64,000 nucleotides of DNA, from the NCBI GenBank assembly GCA_020852865.1, contig JADYZZ010000059.1, positions 1 through 64,000 of the forward strand, written 5' to 3'. The notes under the pieces are model-generated. The model searched no databases and was not told the origin of the DNA. It saw only the letters and a list, made by a program, of their open reading frames with translations. Every line of letters starts with the position of its first letter. The first letter of the stretch is position 1. This DNA is from Rubrivivax sp. (GTDB lineage Bacteria; Pseudomonadota; Gammaproteobacteria; Burkholderiales; Burkholderiaceae_C). The position numbers and the translations under genes were made by a program. Below, piece by piece: positions 1 to 8,962 of this stretch.

Positions 1-129
1 CATGAACGAACTCAACACCACCGCCCGCAGCAAGCTCAAGAGCGCCCAGCGCCGCCCTTCGATCATCGCCGCCTGCTGGATGCAGGCTGAGCTCTGGTAG
101 TGTCGTCATTTACGGAAAGCTCAATAGGA
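1..129 (+). mobile_element. 3' end of an insertion sequence, probable IS630-like transposase tail plus terminal sequence
   Basis: A reading frame open from the left edge (codons begin at base 2) stops at 98-100 and encodes a short basic tail ending in IIAACWMQAELW. From memory this resembles the C-terminus of IS630-family transposases from Burkholderiales, but only about 32 residues are visible and the DDE catalytic core lies outside the window. The next 29 bases, to about position 129, are less GC-rich than the rest of the window and could be the terminal inverted repeat. Composition returns to the local background afterwards. The family is an inference; that this is the 3' end of a coding sequence cut by the window edge is fairly likely. 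Bases 130-262 hold nothing recognisable. Confidence 0.45.
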
Positions 130-262
130 GCGTGGGCGGCATCGTGCTCGCTTGCCGCTGCGCAGTCCCGACGCCTGCGCATCCCGGCTGGCGAGGCACG
201 CCGCCGGGCCCTGCGCCGCGCATCCGCCGCGCGCACCCGCCGCGCGACGCCGAGCGCGCGGC

Positions 263-943
263 TCAGCGGCCGAACACGCGCGCGAGCAGCGCGCTGCCGG
301 TGCCCACGGGGTCGGCGCGAAGCTTCCTTTCCTCGTCGCCGATCGTCAGGTACAGCCCGTCGAGCGCCTTGGCGGTGACGTAGCGCGGCAGGCTGGTCTG
401 CTCGCCCTTGAGCAGGCCGAGCGCCGCCGCCTTGCCCGCCAGCGCGTCGTAGCGCTCGGCCAGGCGCAGTTTCGCGGTCGCCCGGGTGACGATCGGCAGG
501 AACTCCTCGCCCAACGGCTGACGCGTCTTGCGCGCGAAAAACTCGGTCACCGCCGTGTCGCCGCCACGCACGATCGACAGCGCGTCCTCGACCGACATCG
601 CCTTCACGGTGGCGACGAACAAGGCCCTGGCCTGCGGCACCGCGGCTTCGGCGGCGCGGTTGATCGTCGTCGTCAGCTCTTCGATCTGCCGGCCCTGCCC
701 GGCGGCGCGCAGCAGCCGCTCGGCCTGGGCCAGCGCCGGCGGCAGCGGGATGCGCACCCTGGGGTTGCCCAGGAAGCCGTCGTTGCGGCCCAGCAGGCCC
801 ATCGCCGCCAGCGCGCCGCGTTCGAGCGCGGCGCGCACGCCACGTGCCGCTTCGGCCTCGCCGAGCTGCGCCGCAGGCGCCGCGCCAGGCAGCCCTGCAG
901 CAGCCGCAGCAAGCCGGCCGCTAAACTCGCGTCGCGTCATCAT
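263..943 (-). CDS. DUF4197 family protein, probable exported protein
   Basis: The product has 226 residues and starts at one of two adjacent ATG codons (943 or 940). It opens with MMTRREF and an Ala-rich stretch up to about residue 27, which may be a signal peptide with a twin-arginine-like start, although the hydrophobic core is weak. The body has the features I associate with DUF4197: a run near [13 protein letters not shown], then a helical segment with [15 protein letters not shown], and a C-terminal [12 protein letters not shown]. Family members are uncharacterised, roughly 220-250 residues long and thought to be envelope-associated. The gene is divergent from ruvA, with 87 bases between the start codons. 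Function is unknown. Confidence 0.75.
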   Translation of the reverse strand: MMTRREFSGRLAAAAAGLPGAAPAAQLGEAEAARGVRAALERGALAAMGLLGRNDGFLGNPRVRIPLPPALAQAERLLRAAGQGRQIEELTTTINRAAEAAVPQARALFVATVKAMSVEDALSIVRGGDTAVTEFFARKTRQPLGEEFLPIVTRATAKLRLAERYDALAGKAAALGLLKGEQTSLPRYVTAKALDGLYLTIGDEERKLRADPVGTGSALLARVFGR

Positions 944-1030
944 GAACAGGCCTCGCTCGAATCTCCGGGTGCCCGATCTTGCCCGAGCCGGCGCCACGGC
1001 GTGCGGCGCGGGCCCATGGAGCCGCATCGC

Positions 1031-1609
1031 ATGATCGGCCGGCTGAGCGGCATCTTGGTCGCCAAGAGCCCGCCGCAGGTCCTGCTCGACGTGCACGGCA
1101 TCGGCTACGAGCTCGACGTGCCGATGAGCACCTTCTACAACCTGCCGGCGCCGGGCGAGCCGCTGGTGCTGCTCACGCACCTGGTCGTGCGCGAGGACGC
1201 CCAGCTGCTCTACGGGTTCCTGAGTGCCGCCGAGCGCAGTGCCTTTCGCGAGCTGCTGAAGATCGCGGGCATCGGGCCGCGCATGGCGCTGGCCCTGCTG
1301 TCGGGCCTTTCGGTGGGCGAGCTGGCGCAGGCCGTGACGCGCCAGGACGGCGCCCGCCTGACCAAGGTACCGGGCATCGGCAAGAAGACCGCCGAGCGGC
1401 TGCTGCTCGAGCTCAAGGGCCGGCTCGGCGCCGAGCTCGGCGGCAGCGCCGCCGCCGCGCCGGCCGACGACGCGCAGTCCGACATTGTGCAGGCGCTGGT
1501 GGCGCTCGGCTACAGCGAGCGCGACGCCGCCGCCGCGCTGAAGACGCTGCCCGCGGGCGTCGGCGTGAGCGAGGGCATCAAGCTCGCGCTCAAGGCGCTG
1601 AGCAAGTAG
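1031..1609 (+). CDS. ruvA: Holliday junction branch migration protein RuvA
   Basis: RuvA (192 residues, normal family length) binds four-way DNA junctions as a tetramer and loads the RuvB motor during recombinational repair. The start MIGRLSGIL is the characteristic N-terminal OB-fold strand. Two helix-hairpin-helix elements follow, around [11 protein letters not shown] and [16 protein letters not shown], and the C-terminal RuvB-interacting domain begins near [11 protein letters not shown] after an Ala-rich linker. The ATG at 1031 is the only start that fits the family. RuvB is also in the window, but about 56 kb away at 57686. The next gene converges on ruvA with only 18 bases between the two stop codons. 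Confidence 0.97.
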   Translation: MIGRLSGILVAKSPPQVLLDVHGIGYELDVPMSTFYNLPAPGEPLVLLTHLVVREDAQLLYGFLSAAERSAFRELLKIAGIGPRMALALLSGLSVGELAQAVTRQDGARLTKVPGIGKKTAERLLLELKGRLGAELGGSAAAAPADDAQSDIVQALVALGYSERDAAAALKTLPAGVGVSEGIKLALKALSK

Positions 1610-1627
1610 CGCGCGGGCCACGCGCGA

Positions 1628-2569
1628 TCAGGGCGCGCGCGGTGCCGCCGGTGCGGCCCGCACGGCCGGCCCGGGCGCGCGGTTGACGAGGGCGATGCCC
1701 GCGCAGACCGCCGCCAGCGCGACGACCAGGCGCAGCGTCGCCGGCTCGCCGAGCAGCAGCACGCCGGCCAGCAGGCCGGCCGGCGGCGTGAGCAGCGTGA
1801 ACGCCGAGATGCGCGTCGCCGCATAGTGGCGCACGAGCCAGAACCACATGAGGTAGCTGGCGAACGAGATGACGACCGTCTGGAACGCGAGCGGCCAGAG
1901 CGACGCGCCCGTCAGCCGCACCGGCCAGGGCTCGCCGGCGATCAGGGCACCCAGGCCCAGCGCCAGCGCCGACACGGCCAGCTGGTAGAGCAGCGCGATC
2001 TCGGCGCGCACGCGCCCGAGCGCACTGCCGCGCACGACCAGCGTGGAGCCGCCCCAGAACAGGGCCGCGGCGATGCCCAGCGCGTCGCCCAGCCATTGCA
2101 GGGCGCCGGCCTGCGGGCGCGCAAAGCCCTCGGCGAAGGCCCAGACGACTCCGCCGAACGCGCCGGTCAGGCCGAGCGCCTGCCAGCGGTCAAGCCGTTC
2201 GTTGCGCGCGATCAGCGGCATGCCCGCCGCGACGACGAACGGCGCCAGGTAGAAGAAGACCACCATGCGCGAGGCGCTCGTGTACTGCAAGCCGGCAAAG
2301 ACGCAGCCGAACTCGGCGGCGAACAGCAGCCCGGCGAGGACGCCGCCGCGCCAGGTGCCCGCGCCCGGCGCCAGGGGCTGGCCGCGCCAGCGCATCCAGC
2401 CCAACAGCAGCAGCGCCGCGCCGGCCGAGCGCAACGCAGCCTGCGTGAGCGGTGCGATCTCGGTCAGCGCCAGCTTGACCGCCACCTGCCCCAAGCCCCA
2501 CAGCAGCACGCAGGCGAGCAGCAGCGCTACGGCGCGCGCATCGAGGTGCATCTTGCGATCGTCGCTCAT
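1628..2569 (-). CDS. DMT superfamily permease (EamA-type transporter)
   Basis: The product (313 residues) is predicted to be an inner-membrane protein with ten transmembrane segments arranged as two EamA repeats. The first repeat opens with ALLLACVLLWGLGQVAVKL and the second with LGIAAALFWGGSTLVVRG, the usual duplicated pattern of drug/metabolite exporters. The last helix ends near residue 300 and a Pro/Ala-rich tail follows. Substrate cannot be predicted. The start codon overlaps the stop of the upstream rhombosortase gene by 4 nt (ATGA), so translation is probably coupled. No SD-type sequence other than the overlap was needed to choose this start. Confidence 0.88.
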   Translation of the reverse strand: MSDDRKMHLDARAVALLLACVLLWGLGQVAVKLALTEIAPLTQAALRSAGAALLLLGWMRWRGQPLAPGAGTWRGGVLAGLLFAAEFGCVFAGLQYTSASRMVVFFYLAPFVVAAGMPLIARNERLDRWQALGLTGAFGGVVWAFAEGFARPQAGALQWLGDALGIAAALFWGGSTLVVRGSALGRVRAEIALLYQLAVSALALGLGALIAGEPWPVRLTGASLWPLAFQTVVISFASYLMWFWLVRHYAATRISAFTLLTPPAGLLAGVLLLGEPATLRLVVALAAVCAGIALVNRAPGPAVRAAPAAPRAP

Positions 2570-3183
2570 CGTGGTGCCTGCAGCGCGGATTGTCGCCGCA
2601 GCGCCAGCGCGCCGGCCGTGCACAGCGCGCCGGCGGCCACGCCGCAGGCATGGGCCAGCGGTGCGACGGCGATGTCCCAGCCCGGCGGATGCGCCAGCGG
2701 CCCGGCCCAGGGCCGCTCGAGCAGTACCTTCAGCGCCAGCCCGCCCAGCAATGCGCCGCCGATCAAGCGTGGGCGGCCGCGCTGCGTGGCTGCCAGCCAC
2801 AGCGCGGCCACCGCGACGCCGGCGTGCAGCACGCCGGACAGGCCGCCGTAGTGCGCGAGCGCCGGCTGCAGCAGCAAGCCCGGATGCACGAGCGGCCAGG
2901 CCGCCAGCCAGGCGAGCGCCGCCGCCGCCGGCAGCCGCGCGGCGCGGCCGAGCAGCGCGACGACGAGCGCGCCGGCCAGGTTGGCGCCCAGATGCGCTGC
3001 GCTCCAATGCACGAAGGCGGCCGTGACGGTGCGCCAGGGCTCGCGCAGCGCGAGCGCCGGCTGCCAGTCGAGCCAGGCCGAGGGCAGCCACCAGCCGAGC
3101 AACGCACCGGCCGCGGCCGTCGCCGCGAGCGCCGTCCAGGCCGCGCCGGGAGCGCGCAGCGCGCTCAGCGCCCATGCAGGCAC
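2566..3183 (-). CDS. rrtA: Rhombosortase (rhomboid-family intramembrane serine protease)
   Basis: The product (205 residues, mostly hydrophobic) is a small rhomboid-like protease of the inner membrane. The catalytic serine is in GGLSGVLH (Ser116) and the second catalytic residue is His178 in PLAHACG near the last helix. The His59/His64/Asn68 cluster in HWSAAHLGANL is the usual oxyanion-hole region. The short GLSGVLH form is typical of rhombosortases, which cleave GlyGly-CTERM tails; a subtilisin-like protease with such a tail lies at 21275-23032. The start is a GTG at 3183 with no convincing Shine-Dalgarno sequence and sits in a short inverted repeat, so the exact start is uncertain. It is coupled by a 4-nt overlap to the downstream permease. 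Confidence 0.8.
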   Translation of the reverse strand: MPAWALSALRAPGAAWTALAATAAAGALLGWWLPSAWLDWQPALALREPWRTVTAAFVHWSAAHLGANLAGALVVALLGRAARLPAAAALAWLAAWPLVHPGLLLQPALAHYGGLSGVLHAGVAVAALWLAATQRGRPRLIGGALLGGLALKVLLERPWAGPLAHPPGWDIAVAPLAHACGVAAGALCTAGALALRRQSALQAPR

Positions 3184-3207
3184 GAATCACGCCCGCAATT
3201 CATGCCT
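3178..3207. repeat. Short inverted repeat at the rhombosortase start
   Basis: AGGCACGAAT (3178-3187) pairs with ATTCATGCCT (3198-3207) with one G-T pair. The left arm and its neighbour CACGCCC resemble the larger palindrome at 3245-3296, so this is probably a decayed or partial copy of the same repeat. It overlaps the proposed GTG start of the rhombosortase. Confidence 0.6.
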
Positions 3208-3244
3208 GGGAGGGCTCGGCGCCCGCGAAGACCGCACGGGCTGG

Positions 3245-3296
3245 GAGTCTGTGAAGGCACGAATCGCGCCCACTCGATTCGTGCCTTCACAGGCTC
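3245..3296. repeat. Long perfect-stem palindrome between glnE and rhombosortase (dispersed repeat, copy A)
   Basis: A 22-bp stem with a single G-T pair is formed by 3245-3266 and 3275-3296, enclosing the 8-base loop CGCCCACT. The core arm is GTGAAGGCACGAATCG. It lies directly downstream of the glnE stop codon (minus strand) and could act as a terminator or mRNA-stabilising hairpin, though there is no U-run. Related sequences occur at 23029-23094 and 31533-31553, which suggests a repeat family rather than a gene-specific terminator. Confidence 0.85.
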
Positions 3297-6038
3297 TCAG
3301 CCGAACACGGCGCGCCACAGCGCGAGCACGGCCTCGCGCTCGCCCGCGAGCAACGCCGGCTCGATCTGCGTGGACTGCTCGTCGAGCCGTGCGCGGTGCT
3401 GCGCGCGCCGCAGCTCGCGGTAGGCATCGGCGGCGGCCAGACCCACGCCGGCGGGCAGCAGGCCGGCCGCCTCGGCACGCTGCAGCAAGGCGATGTTGCC
3501 CTTGTTGTCGAGCAGCTGCGGGTGGCTGCACGCATGCTCGAGCACGAGCGCCTGCACCGCGAACTCGACGTCGATCATGCCGCCGGCACTCTGCTTGACG
3601 TCGAACAGCCCGGCGCGCACCGGGTGCGCCGCACGCACGCGCTCGCGCATCGCGCGCACCTCGGCGCGCAAGGCGGCACCATCGCGCGGCGCGACGAGCA
3701 CCGCGCGGCGTGCCGCCTCGAAGCGCTCGCCCACCGCCGGCGGCCCGGCGGCGAAGCGCGCCCGCGTGAGCGCCTGGTGTTCCCAGGTCCAGGCGGTGTT
3801 GCTGCCGCGGCCCGCCTGGTAGCGCTCGAAAGCGCCGATCGAGGTGACGAGCAGACCCGAGCTGCCGTTGGGCCTGAGCGCCATGTCGATGTCGAACAGC
3901 TCACCCGCCGAGGTGCGCAGCGTGAGCCAGGTCAGCAGCTTGCGCACGAAGGCGCCGTAGACCTCCTGCGCGCGCTGCTCGTCGCTCTCGTGCGCGTCGT
4001 CGTAGAGGAAGACGAGGTCGAGGTCGCTGCCGTAGCCCAGTTCCTTGCCGCCGAGCTTGCCGTAGGCGATCGCGGCCAGCCCGCAGGACTCGGCGTGGCG
4101 CCGGCCGAAGCGCTGCCAGGCCCAGCGCAGCGTCACGTCCAGCATGGCGTCGGCCAGCGCGGAGAGGTCGTCGGCCACCGCCTCGACGCTCAGTTCGCCT
4201 TCGACGTCGCGCACGAGCGTGCGGAAGACCTCGGCGTGGTGTGCGTGGCGCAGCGTGTCGAGCAGCGACTCCTCGTCCTCCTCGCCGGCGCGGGCCCAGG
4301 CCAGGCGACGCTGCTCGAGCTCGGCGACGAAGAGCTGCGGCTCGAAGCGCTGGTGCTGCATGCGCTCGTCGGCCAGCTCGTCGATCACGCCCGGATGGAG
4401 CATCAGATAGCGCATCGGCCAGCGCGCCAGGCCCAGCAGGCGCAGCAGCCGCCGCAGCACATGCGGCCGCTCGGCGAGCAGCGCGAGGTAGCTCTCGCGC
4501 CGCCGCAGCGGCTCGACCCAGTCGATGAAGCGCAGCGTCGCCTCCTCGCTCACCTGCCCCTGCTGCAGCAGTTGCGCCGCCTGCTGCACGAGGCGGCCCA
4601 GGCGCAGGCGGCTGTCGTCGCGCAGCGCCGCCACGCGCGGCTGGCGCGCGAAGTCGCGCACGCGCGCGGCCAGCGCGGCGGGCAGCCGCTCGAGCAGCGC
4701 CTCGCTGTCGACCGCCAGCGGCCCGTTGCCGCAGCGCCGGCATTCGCCCGTGCCCTGGACGGCAGCGTCGCGGTTGTCGTGCAGCAGCGCGTCGAACTCG
4801 CCGACGACGAACTCGCGCACCTCGTCGAGCCGCTCGAGCAGCCCGCAGGCGTCGGCGCGGCATTCGAGGCCCAGGCTGCGCGCGATCCAGTGCAGGTCGT
4901 CGTCGTCGCCGGGCAGCAGGTGCGTCTGCTGGTCGTCGAGATACTGGATGCGGTGCTCGACGCGGCGCAGGAAGACATAGCCGTCGGCGAGCGCGCGCGC
5001 CGTCTCGGGCTTCATGAGCCCGCTGGCGGCCAGGCACTCGAGCGCGCGCAGCGTGCGTCGGGTCCGGATCTCGGGGAACTGGCCGCCGCGCACCACCTGC
5101 AGCAGCTGCACGATGAACTCGATCTCGCGGATGCCGCCGCGCGAGAGTTTCACGTCGTTGGCGCGCTCGGGCCGGCCGGCGGCGCGCCGCTGCGCCTCGT
5201 CGCGGATCTTGCGGTGCAACTGGCGCAGGCCCTCGAAGACGCCGTAGTCGAGATAGCGCCGGTAGACGAAGGGCGTGACCAGCGCGCGCAGCTCGAGCGC
5301 GCTGCCGCCGGCCAGCGCCGCACGCGGCGCGACGACGCGGCTTTTGAGCCAGGCGAAGCGCTCCCACTCGCGGCCCTGCACGAGGAAGTACTCCTCGAGC
5401 ATCGGCAGGCTCGCCACCGGCGGACCCGAGTTGCCGTTGGGGCGCAATGCCAGGTCGACGCGGAACACGAAGCCGTGCTCGGTGACCTCGCCGATGAGCG
5501 CGTACAGGCGTTTCGCGACGAAGGCGAAGTACTCGTGGAAGGACACCGGTCGAGCGCCGGCGCCGCCCGCGGTGTGGCCCTCGTCGCCGTAGACGTAGAC
5601 GAGGTCGATGTCGGACGAGACGTTGAGCTCGCGCGCGCCGAGCTTGCCCATGCCGACGATCCAGAAGTCGCAGCGCCGGCCGTCGGCCGCCAGCGGCACG
5701 CCGTGGCGCGCGTCGGCCTCGCGCAGCGCGTCGGCCAGCGCCAGCTCCAGCGCCGCCTCGGCCAGCGCCGTCATCGCGCCGGTCACGGCGTCGAGCGGCG
5801 CACCTTGCTCGACATCGAGCTGCACCAGGCGCTCGAGCACCAGCTGGCGCGCGATGCGCAGCGCGTCGGCCAGCGGCAGCGCGTGCGGCGCGGCGGCCAG
5901 CGCCGCGGCCAGCGCGGTGACCTCGTCGAAGCCCGGCACACCGGCGCCGAGCAGCCCCAGCTCGGCGGCGTAGCGGCGACGCACGCGCTGCACGAAGCGG
6001 CTGTAGCCGGCCTCGGCAGCGGCGGCGGAAAAGGGCAT
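3297..6038 (-). CDS. glnE: Bifunctional glutamine synthetase adenylyltransferase/adenylyl-removing enzyme
   Basis: GlnE (913 residues) adenylylates glutamine synthetase under nitrogen excess and removes the AMP under nitrogen limitation, under PII control. Both nucleotidyltransferase halves are present and intact. The N-terminal deadenylylase has GMGKLGARELNVSSDIDL with Asp143 and Asp145; the C-terminal adenylyltransferase has YGKLGGKELGYGSDLDL with Asp672 and Asp674. A TTG codon lies two codons further upstream at 6044, but the ATG at 6038 has AGGAGGA at a proper distance and is preferred. The stop codon touches the 3245-3296 palindrome. A long open frame on the opposite strand is a GC artefact. 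Confidence 0.96.
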   Translation of the reverse strand: MPFSAAAAEAGYSRFVQRVRRRYAAELGLLGAGVPGFDEVTALAAALAAAPHALPLADALRIARQLVLERLVQLDVEQGAPLDAVTGAMTALAEAALELALADALREADARHGVPLAADGRRCDFWIVGMGKLGARELNVSSDIDLVYVYGDEGHTAGGAGARPVSFHEYFAFVAKRLYALIGEVTEHGFVFRVDLALRPNGNSGPPVASLPMLEEYFLVQGREWERFAWLKSRVVAPRAALAGGSALELRALVTPFVYRRYLDYGVFEGLRQLHRKIRDEAQRRAAGRPERANDVKLSRGGIREIEFIVQLLQVVRGGQFPEIRTRRTLRALECLAASGLMKPETARALADGYVFLRRVEHRIQYLDDQQTHLLPGDDDDLHWIARSLGLECRADACGLLERLDEVREFVVGEFDALLHDNRDAAVQGTGECRRCGNGPLAVDSEALLERLPAALAARVRDFARQPRVAALRDDSRLRLGRLVQQAAQLLQQGQVSEEATLRFIDWVEPLRRRESYLALLAERPHVLRRLLRLLGLARWPMRYLMLHPGVIDELADERMQHQRFEPQLFVAELEQRRLAWARAGEEDEESLLDTLRHAHHAEVFRTLVRDVEGELSVEAVADDLSALADAMLDVTLRWAWQRFGRRHAESCGLAAIAYGKLGGKELGYGSDLDLVFLYDDAHESDEQRAQEVYGAFVRKLLTWLTLRTSAGELFDIDMALRPNGSSGLLVTSIGAFERYQAGRGSNTAWTWEHQALTRARFAAGPPAVGERFEAARRAVLVAPRDGAALRAEVRAMRERVRAAHPVRAGLFDVKQSAGGMIDVEFAVQALVLEHACSHPQLLDNKGNIALLQRAEAAGLLPAGVGLAAADAYRELRRAQHRARLDEQSTQIEPALLAGEREAVLALWRAVFG

Positions 6039-6159
6039 CGGCAACTTCCTCCTGCGGCCGCGCGGGCATGGCCCTGCGGGGCGGCGCGAAGACTATGCGC
6101 AAGCCCAAGGCCCACTGCGGCAGGGGGACATTGCGGCGCGCCGCCGCGCCGGGCGGCCG

Positions 6160-7806
6160 CTACGGCGTCTCGTGCCCGAGCTTGAACACCGCCACCGCCT
6201 CGGCCAGGCGCGCCGCCTGTTGCCGCAGGCTTTCGGCGGCCGCCGCCGACTCCTCCACCAGCGCGGCGTTCTGCTGCGTCATCCGGTCGAGCTGCGCGAC
6301 CGCGCTGCTGACCTGGCCGATGCCTGAGTCCTGCTCGGCGGCGCCGGCGCTGATCTCGCTGATCAGGTCGCTCACCTTGTGCACCTGGGCGACGATGCCG
6401 CCCATCGTCTGCCCGGCCTCGTCGACCAGCGCGCTGCCGGCATCGACTTGCTCGACGCTGGCGCCGATCAGGCTCTTGATCTCGCGCGCGGCCTCGGCGC
6501 TGCGCTGCGCCAGCGTGCGCACCTCGCCGGCCACGACCGCGAAGCCGCGCCCTTGTTCGCCGGCGCGCGCCGCCTCGACCGCGGCGTTGAGCGCGAGGAT
6601 GTTGGTCTGGAAGGCGATGCCGTCGATGGTGCCGATGATGTCGGCGATCTTGCGGCTCGAAGTCTGGATGCGGCCCATCGTCGAGACCACCCTCTGCACC
6701 AGCTGGCCGCCGCGCGAGGCGACCTCGGCCGCCGCCGCCGCGAGCTGGCGGGCAGCCTGCGCACTCTCCGCGCTGGACTTCACCGCCGTCGTCATCTCCT
6801 CCATCGAAGCCGCGGTCTGCTGCAGGTTGCTCGCCTGCTGCTCGGTGCGCGCCGACAGGTCCTGGTTGCCCTGTGCGATCTGGCCCGACGCCGTGGCCAC
6901 GCTGTCGACGCCGCTGCGCACCTGGCCCACGAGGGTGCGCAGCTTGCGCGTCATGTGGTCGATGGCCGCGGCGAGCTGGCCGATCTCGTCGCCGCCGCGC
7001 ACCTCGAGGCTGCGCCCGAGATCGCCTTCGGACACCGCATGCGCCAGCGCCGCCGCCCGGCCCAGAGGCCGCGTGATGCTGCGCGCCAGGCCGTATACGC
7101 CCACGGCCGCCGCGGCCAGCAGCACGAACAGGCCGACCCACAGCGTGATGCGGGTGGCCCGCAGCGCGGCCAGGTCGGCCGTCACGTCGACGACGACGCT
7201 GGCCGCGCCGAGCACCGCACCTTCGTCGACGCCGTGGCACTTCAGGCAATTGATGCCGCGCGCATCCTTGGTGGCGATGAAAGGCACCACGGTGCGCAGC
7301 CAGACCTGGCCGTCGCGGCCTTGCTCGAGGGCGCGCTCGACCTTGCCGCCGGCCAGCACGCGCCGGTCCATCTCGTCGATCGGCTGCTCCTGCGGCAGAC
7401 CGGCGTCGAACTCGTCGTCGATCGCCTTGGCGCGCATGATGCGCACCTGCTGCACGCCGTCGACGGCGCCCATGCGTTCGATGAACTTGGCGCGCGCGCG
7501 CTTGTCGCTGATGACGTCGGTGTCGCCGACCTTGGTGACCATCAGCGTGTTCAGGCCGTTGACCATGTCGGCGGCGACGACGGCGGCACGCGCCTCGGCA
7601 CCGCGCAGGATGCTCTGCTCGATGGCGCCGGCGAACCACTGCTGCACCGCGACGCCGACCGCGACGACCGGGCCCAGGATCAGGATCAGCAGCTTGGACC
7701 CGAGCCCGACGTCGCGCCAGCCGCGCGGCCGGCGGGCCGTGACGGCGGGCAAGACGGCGACCAAGTCGGCGCCGCTGCTCGTTTTCCCCGGAAGGGTCAT
7801 GGCCAT
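6160..7806 (-). CDS. Methyl-accepting chemotaxis protein with a periplasmic c-type heme motif
   Basis: The product (548 residues) is a chemoreceptor. A first membrane helix spans about residues 33-52 (LLILILGPVVAVGVAV), a periplasmic sensor runs to about 222, and a second helix (TLWVGLFVLLAAAAVGVYG) precedes a HAMP domain beginning SITRPLGRAAALA. The cytoplasmic signalling tip has IAFQTNILALNAAVEAARAG and flanking methylation-type helices. The sensor contains CLKCH (Cys187, Cys190, His191), the covalent heme c attachment motif, within INCLKCHGVDEGAVLGAAS; this suggests redox or gas sensing. GAGGGA precedes the ATG at 7806. The gene stands alone between glnE and the nitrilase gene. It ends in GHETP rather than a CheR/CheB-binding pentapeptide. 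Confidence 0.95.
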   Translation of the reverse strand: MAMTLPGKTSSGADLVAVLPAVTARRPRGWRDVGLGSKLLILILGPVVAVGVAVQQWFAGAIEQSILRGAEARAAVVAADMVNGLNTLMVTKVGDTDVISDKRARAKFIERMGAVDGVQQVRIMRAKAIDDEFDAGLPQEQPIDEMDRRVLAGGKVERALEQGRDGQVWLRTVVPFIATKDARGINCLKCHGVDEGAVLGAASVVVDVTADLAALRATRITLWVGLFVLLAAAAVGVYGLARSITRPLGRAAALAHAVSEGDLGRSLEVRGGDEIGQLAAAIDHMTRKLRTLVGQVRSGVDSVATASGQIAQGNQDLSARTEQQASNLQQTAASMEEMTTAVKSSAESAQAARQLAAAAAEVASRGGQLVQRVVSTMGRIQTSSRKIADIIGTIDGIAFQTNILALNAAVEAARAGEQGRGFAVVAGEVRTLAQRSAEAAREIKSLIGASVEQVDAGSALVDEAGQTMGGIVAQVHKVSDLISEISAGAAEQDSGIGQVSSAVAQLDRMTQQNAALVEESAAAAESLRQQAARLAEAVAVFKLGHETP

Positions 7807-8011
7807 GATCGGTTCCCTCGTGTTGGCGGTCGCGTCCCTGCCCGGGCCGTTGCCAGCGGCGCTCGGTCGCCGCCCGCAGCGGCCCCGCCGGCCGTGATGG
7901 CGATTTCGCCCGCGATGACCGCGACCTGAGGGCGCCGGCAGTGGCTCATTTCACGCTGCCGGCGCCGGCGCCAGGCCGTGCCGCAGAATCGCCGCCTGGG
8001 GGTGTTGCCGC

Positions 8012-8839
8012 ATGAAGATCGCCGCGCTGCAGATGGTCTCGACGCCCGACGTCGCGCGCAACCTGGACGTCGCCGCCCGCCTGGTGGCCGAGGCCGCCGG
8101 CGCCGGCGCGCAGCTGGCCGCATTGCCCGAGTATTTCTGCCTGCTGGCGCGCGACGACCGCGACAAGCTGGCCATCGCCGAGGCCCCGGGCGCCGGGCCG
8201 ATCCAGCAGACCCTGGCTGCGCTGGCCGGGCGGCACGGCCTGTGGCTGATCGGCGGCACGCTGCCGATCGTTGCCGGGGCCGCCGCGGCCGGCGCGGGCG
8301 CCGGCCGCGGGGCGCGCGTGCGCAACCGCTGCTGCGTCTACGCACCCGACGGCCGCGAGGCCGCGCACTACGACAAGCTGCACCTGTTCGCATTCGACAA
8401 CGGCCGCGAGAGCTACGACGAAGGCCGCACGCTGCTGGCCGGTGCCGAGCCCGTGGCGCTGGACTGCGCGGGCTGGCGCGTCGGCCTGTCGATCTGCTAC
8501 GACCTGCGCTTCCCCGAGCTGTACCGCGCGCTGATGCGGCCGCCCTGCGACCTCATCGTCGTACCCTCGGCCTTCACCCACACCACCGGCCGCGCGCACT
8601 GGGAGCTGCTGCTGCGCGCACGCGCCGTCGAGAACCAGTGCTACGTGCTCGCCCCCGCGCAAGGCGGTGCACACGAAAACGGCCGGCGCACCTGGGGCCA
8701 CAGCCTGGTGGCCGATCCCTGGGGCGAGGTGCTGGCCTGCCGTGCCGAGGGCGAGGGCGTGGTGCTCGCCGAGATCGACCGCGCACGCCTCGACGAAGTG
8801 CGCCGGCAACTGCCGGCGCTGGCGCACCGGCGCCTGTGA
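8012..8839 (+). CDS. Carbon-nitrogen hydrolase (nitrilase superfamily, Nit1-like amidase)
   Basis: The product (275 residues) is a cytoplasmic C-N hydrolase. The catalytic triad is visible as Glu40 in ALPEYF, Lys122 in YDKLHLF and Cys162 in SICYDLRFPE. Overall spacing and RFPELYR match the Nit1/NIT2-like branch, whose better-known members hydrolyse deaminated glutathione or omega-amides. The exact substrate cannot be read from sequence. An Ala/Gly-rich insertion at about residues 86-101 lies between strands and is probably a loop. In many Burkholderiales, from memory, this gene lies near glnE with a YhdP-like gene between; here a chemoreceptor gene occupies that place. Confidence 0.9.
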   Translation: MKIAALQMVSTPDVARNLDVAARLVAEAAGAGAQLAALPEYFCLLARDDRDKLAIAEAPGAGPIQQTLAALAGRHGLWLIGGTLPIVAGAAAAGAGAGRGARVRNRCCVYAPDGREAAHYDKLHLFAFDNGRESYDEGRTLLAGAEPVALDCAGWRVGLSICYDLRFPELYRALMRPPCDLIVVPSAFTHTTGRAHWELLLRARAVENQCYVLAPAQGGAHENGRRTWGHSLVADPWGEVLACRAEGEGVVLAEIDRARLDEVRRQLPALAHRRL

Positions 8840-8962
8840 GCGAAAGCGGCCGCGGGCAGGCCCGCACAGGCCGGCCCTGCGCCCTGCTCAGGCGTGCGGC
8901 TTGCGCGCGCGCACCGTGGGGCGGCAGGCAGGCCCGCGCAGGTGAGCCCTGCACCCCGGCGC

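Noticed and set aside
3396..6185. Long plus-strand open frame of 929 codons opposite glnE
   Set aside because: It is a GC-driven antisense frame, rich in Arg, Ala, Gly and His without any domain, exactly opposite the well-supported glnE.
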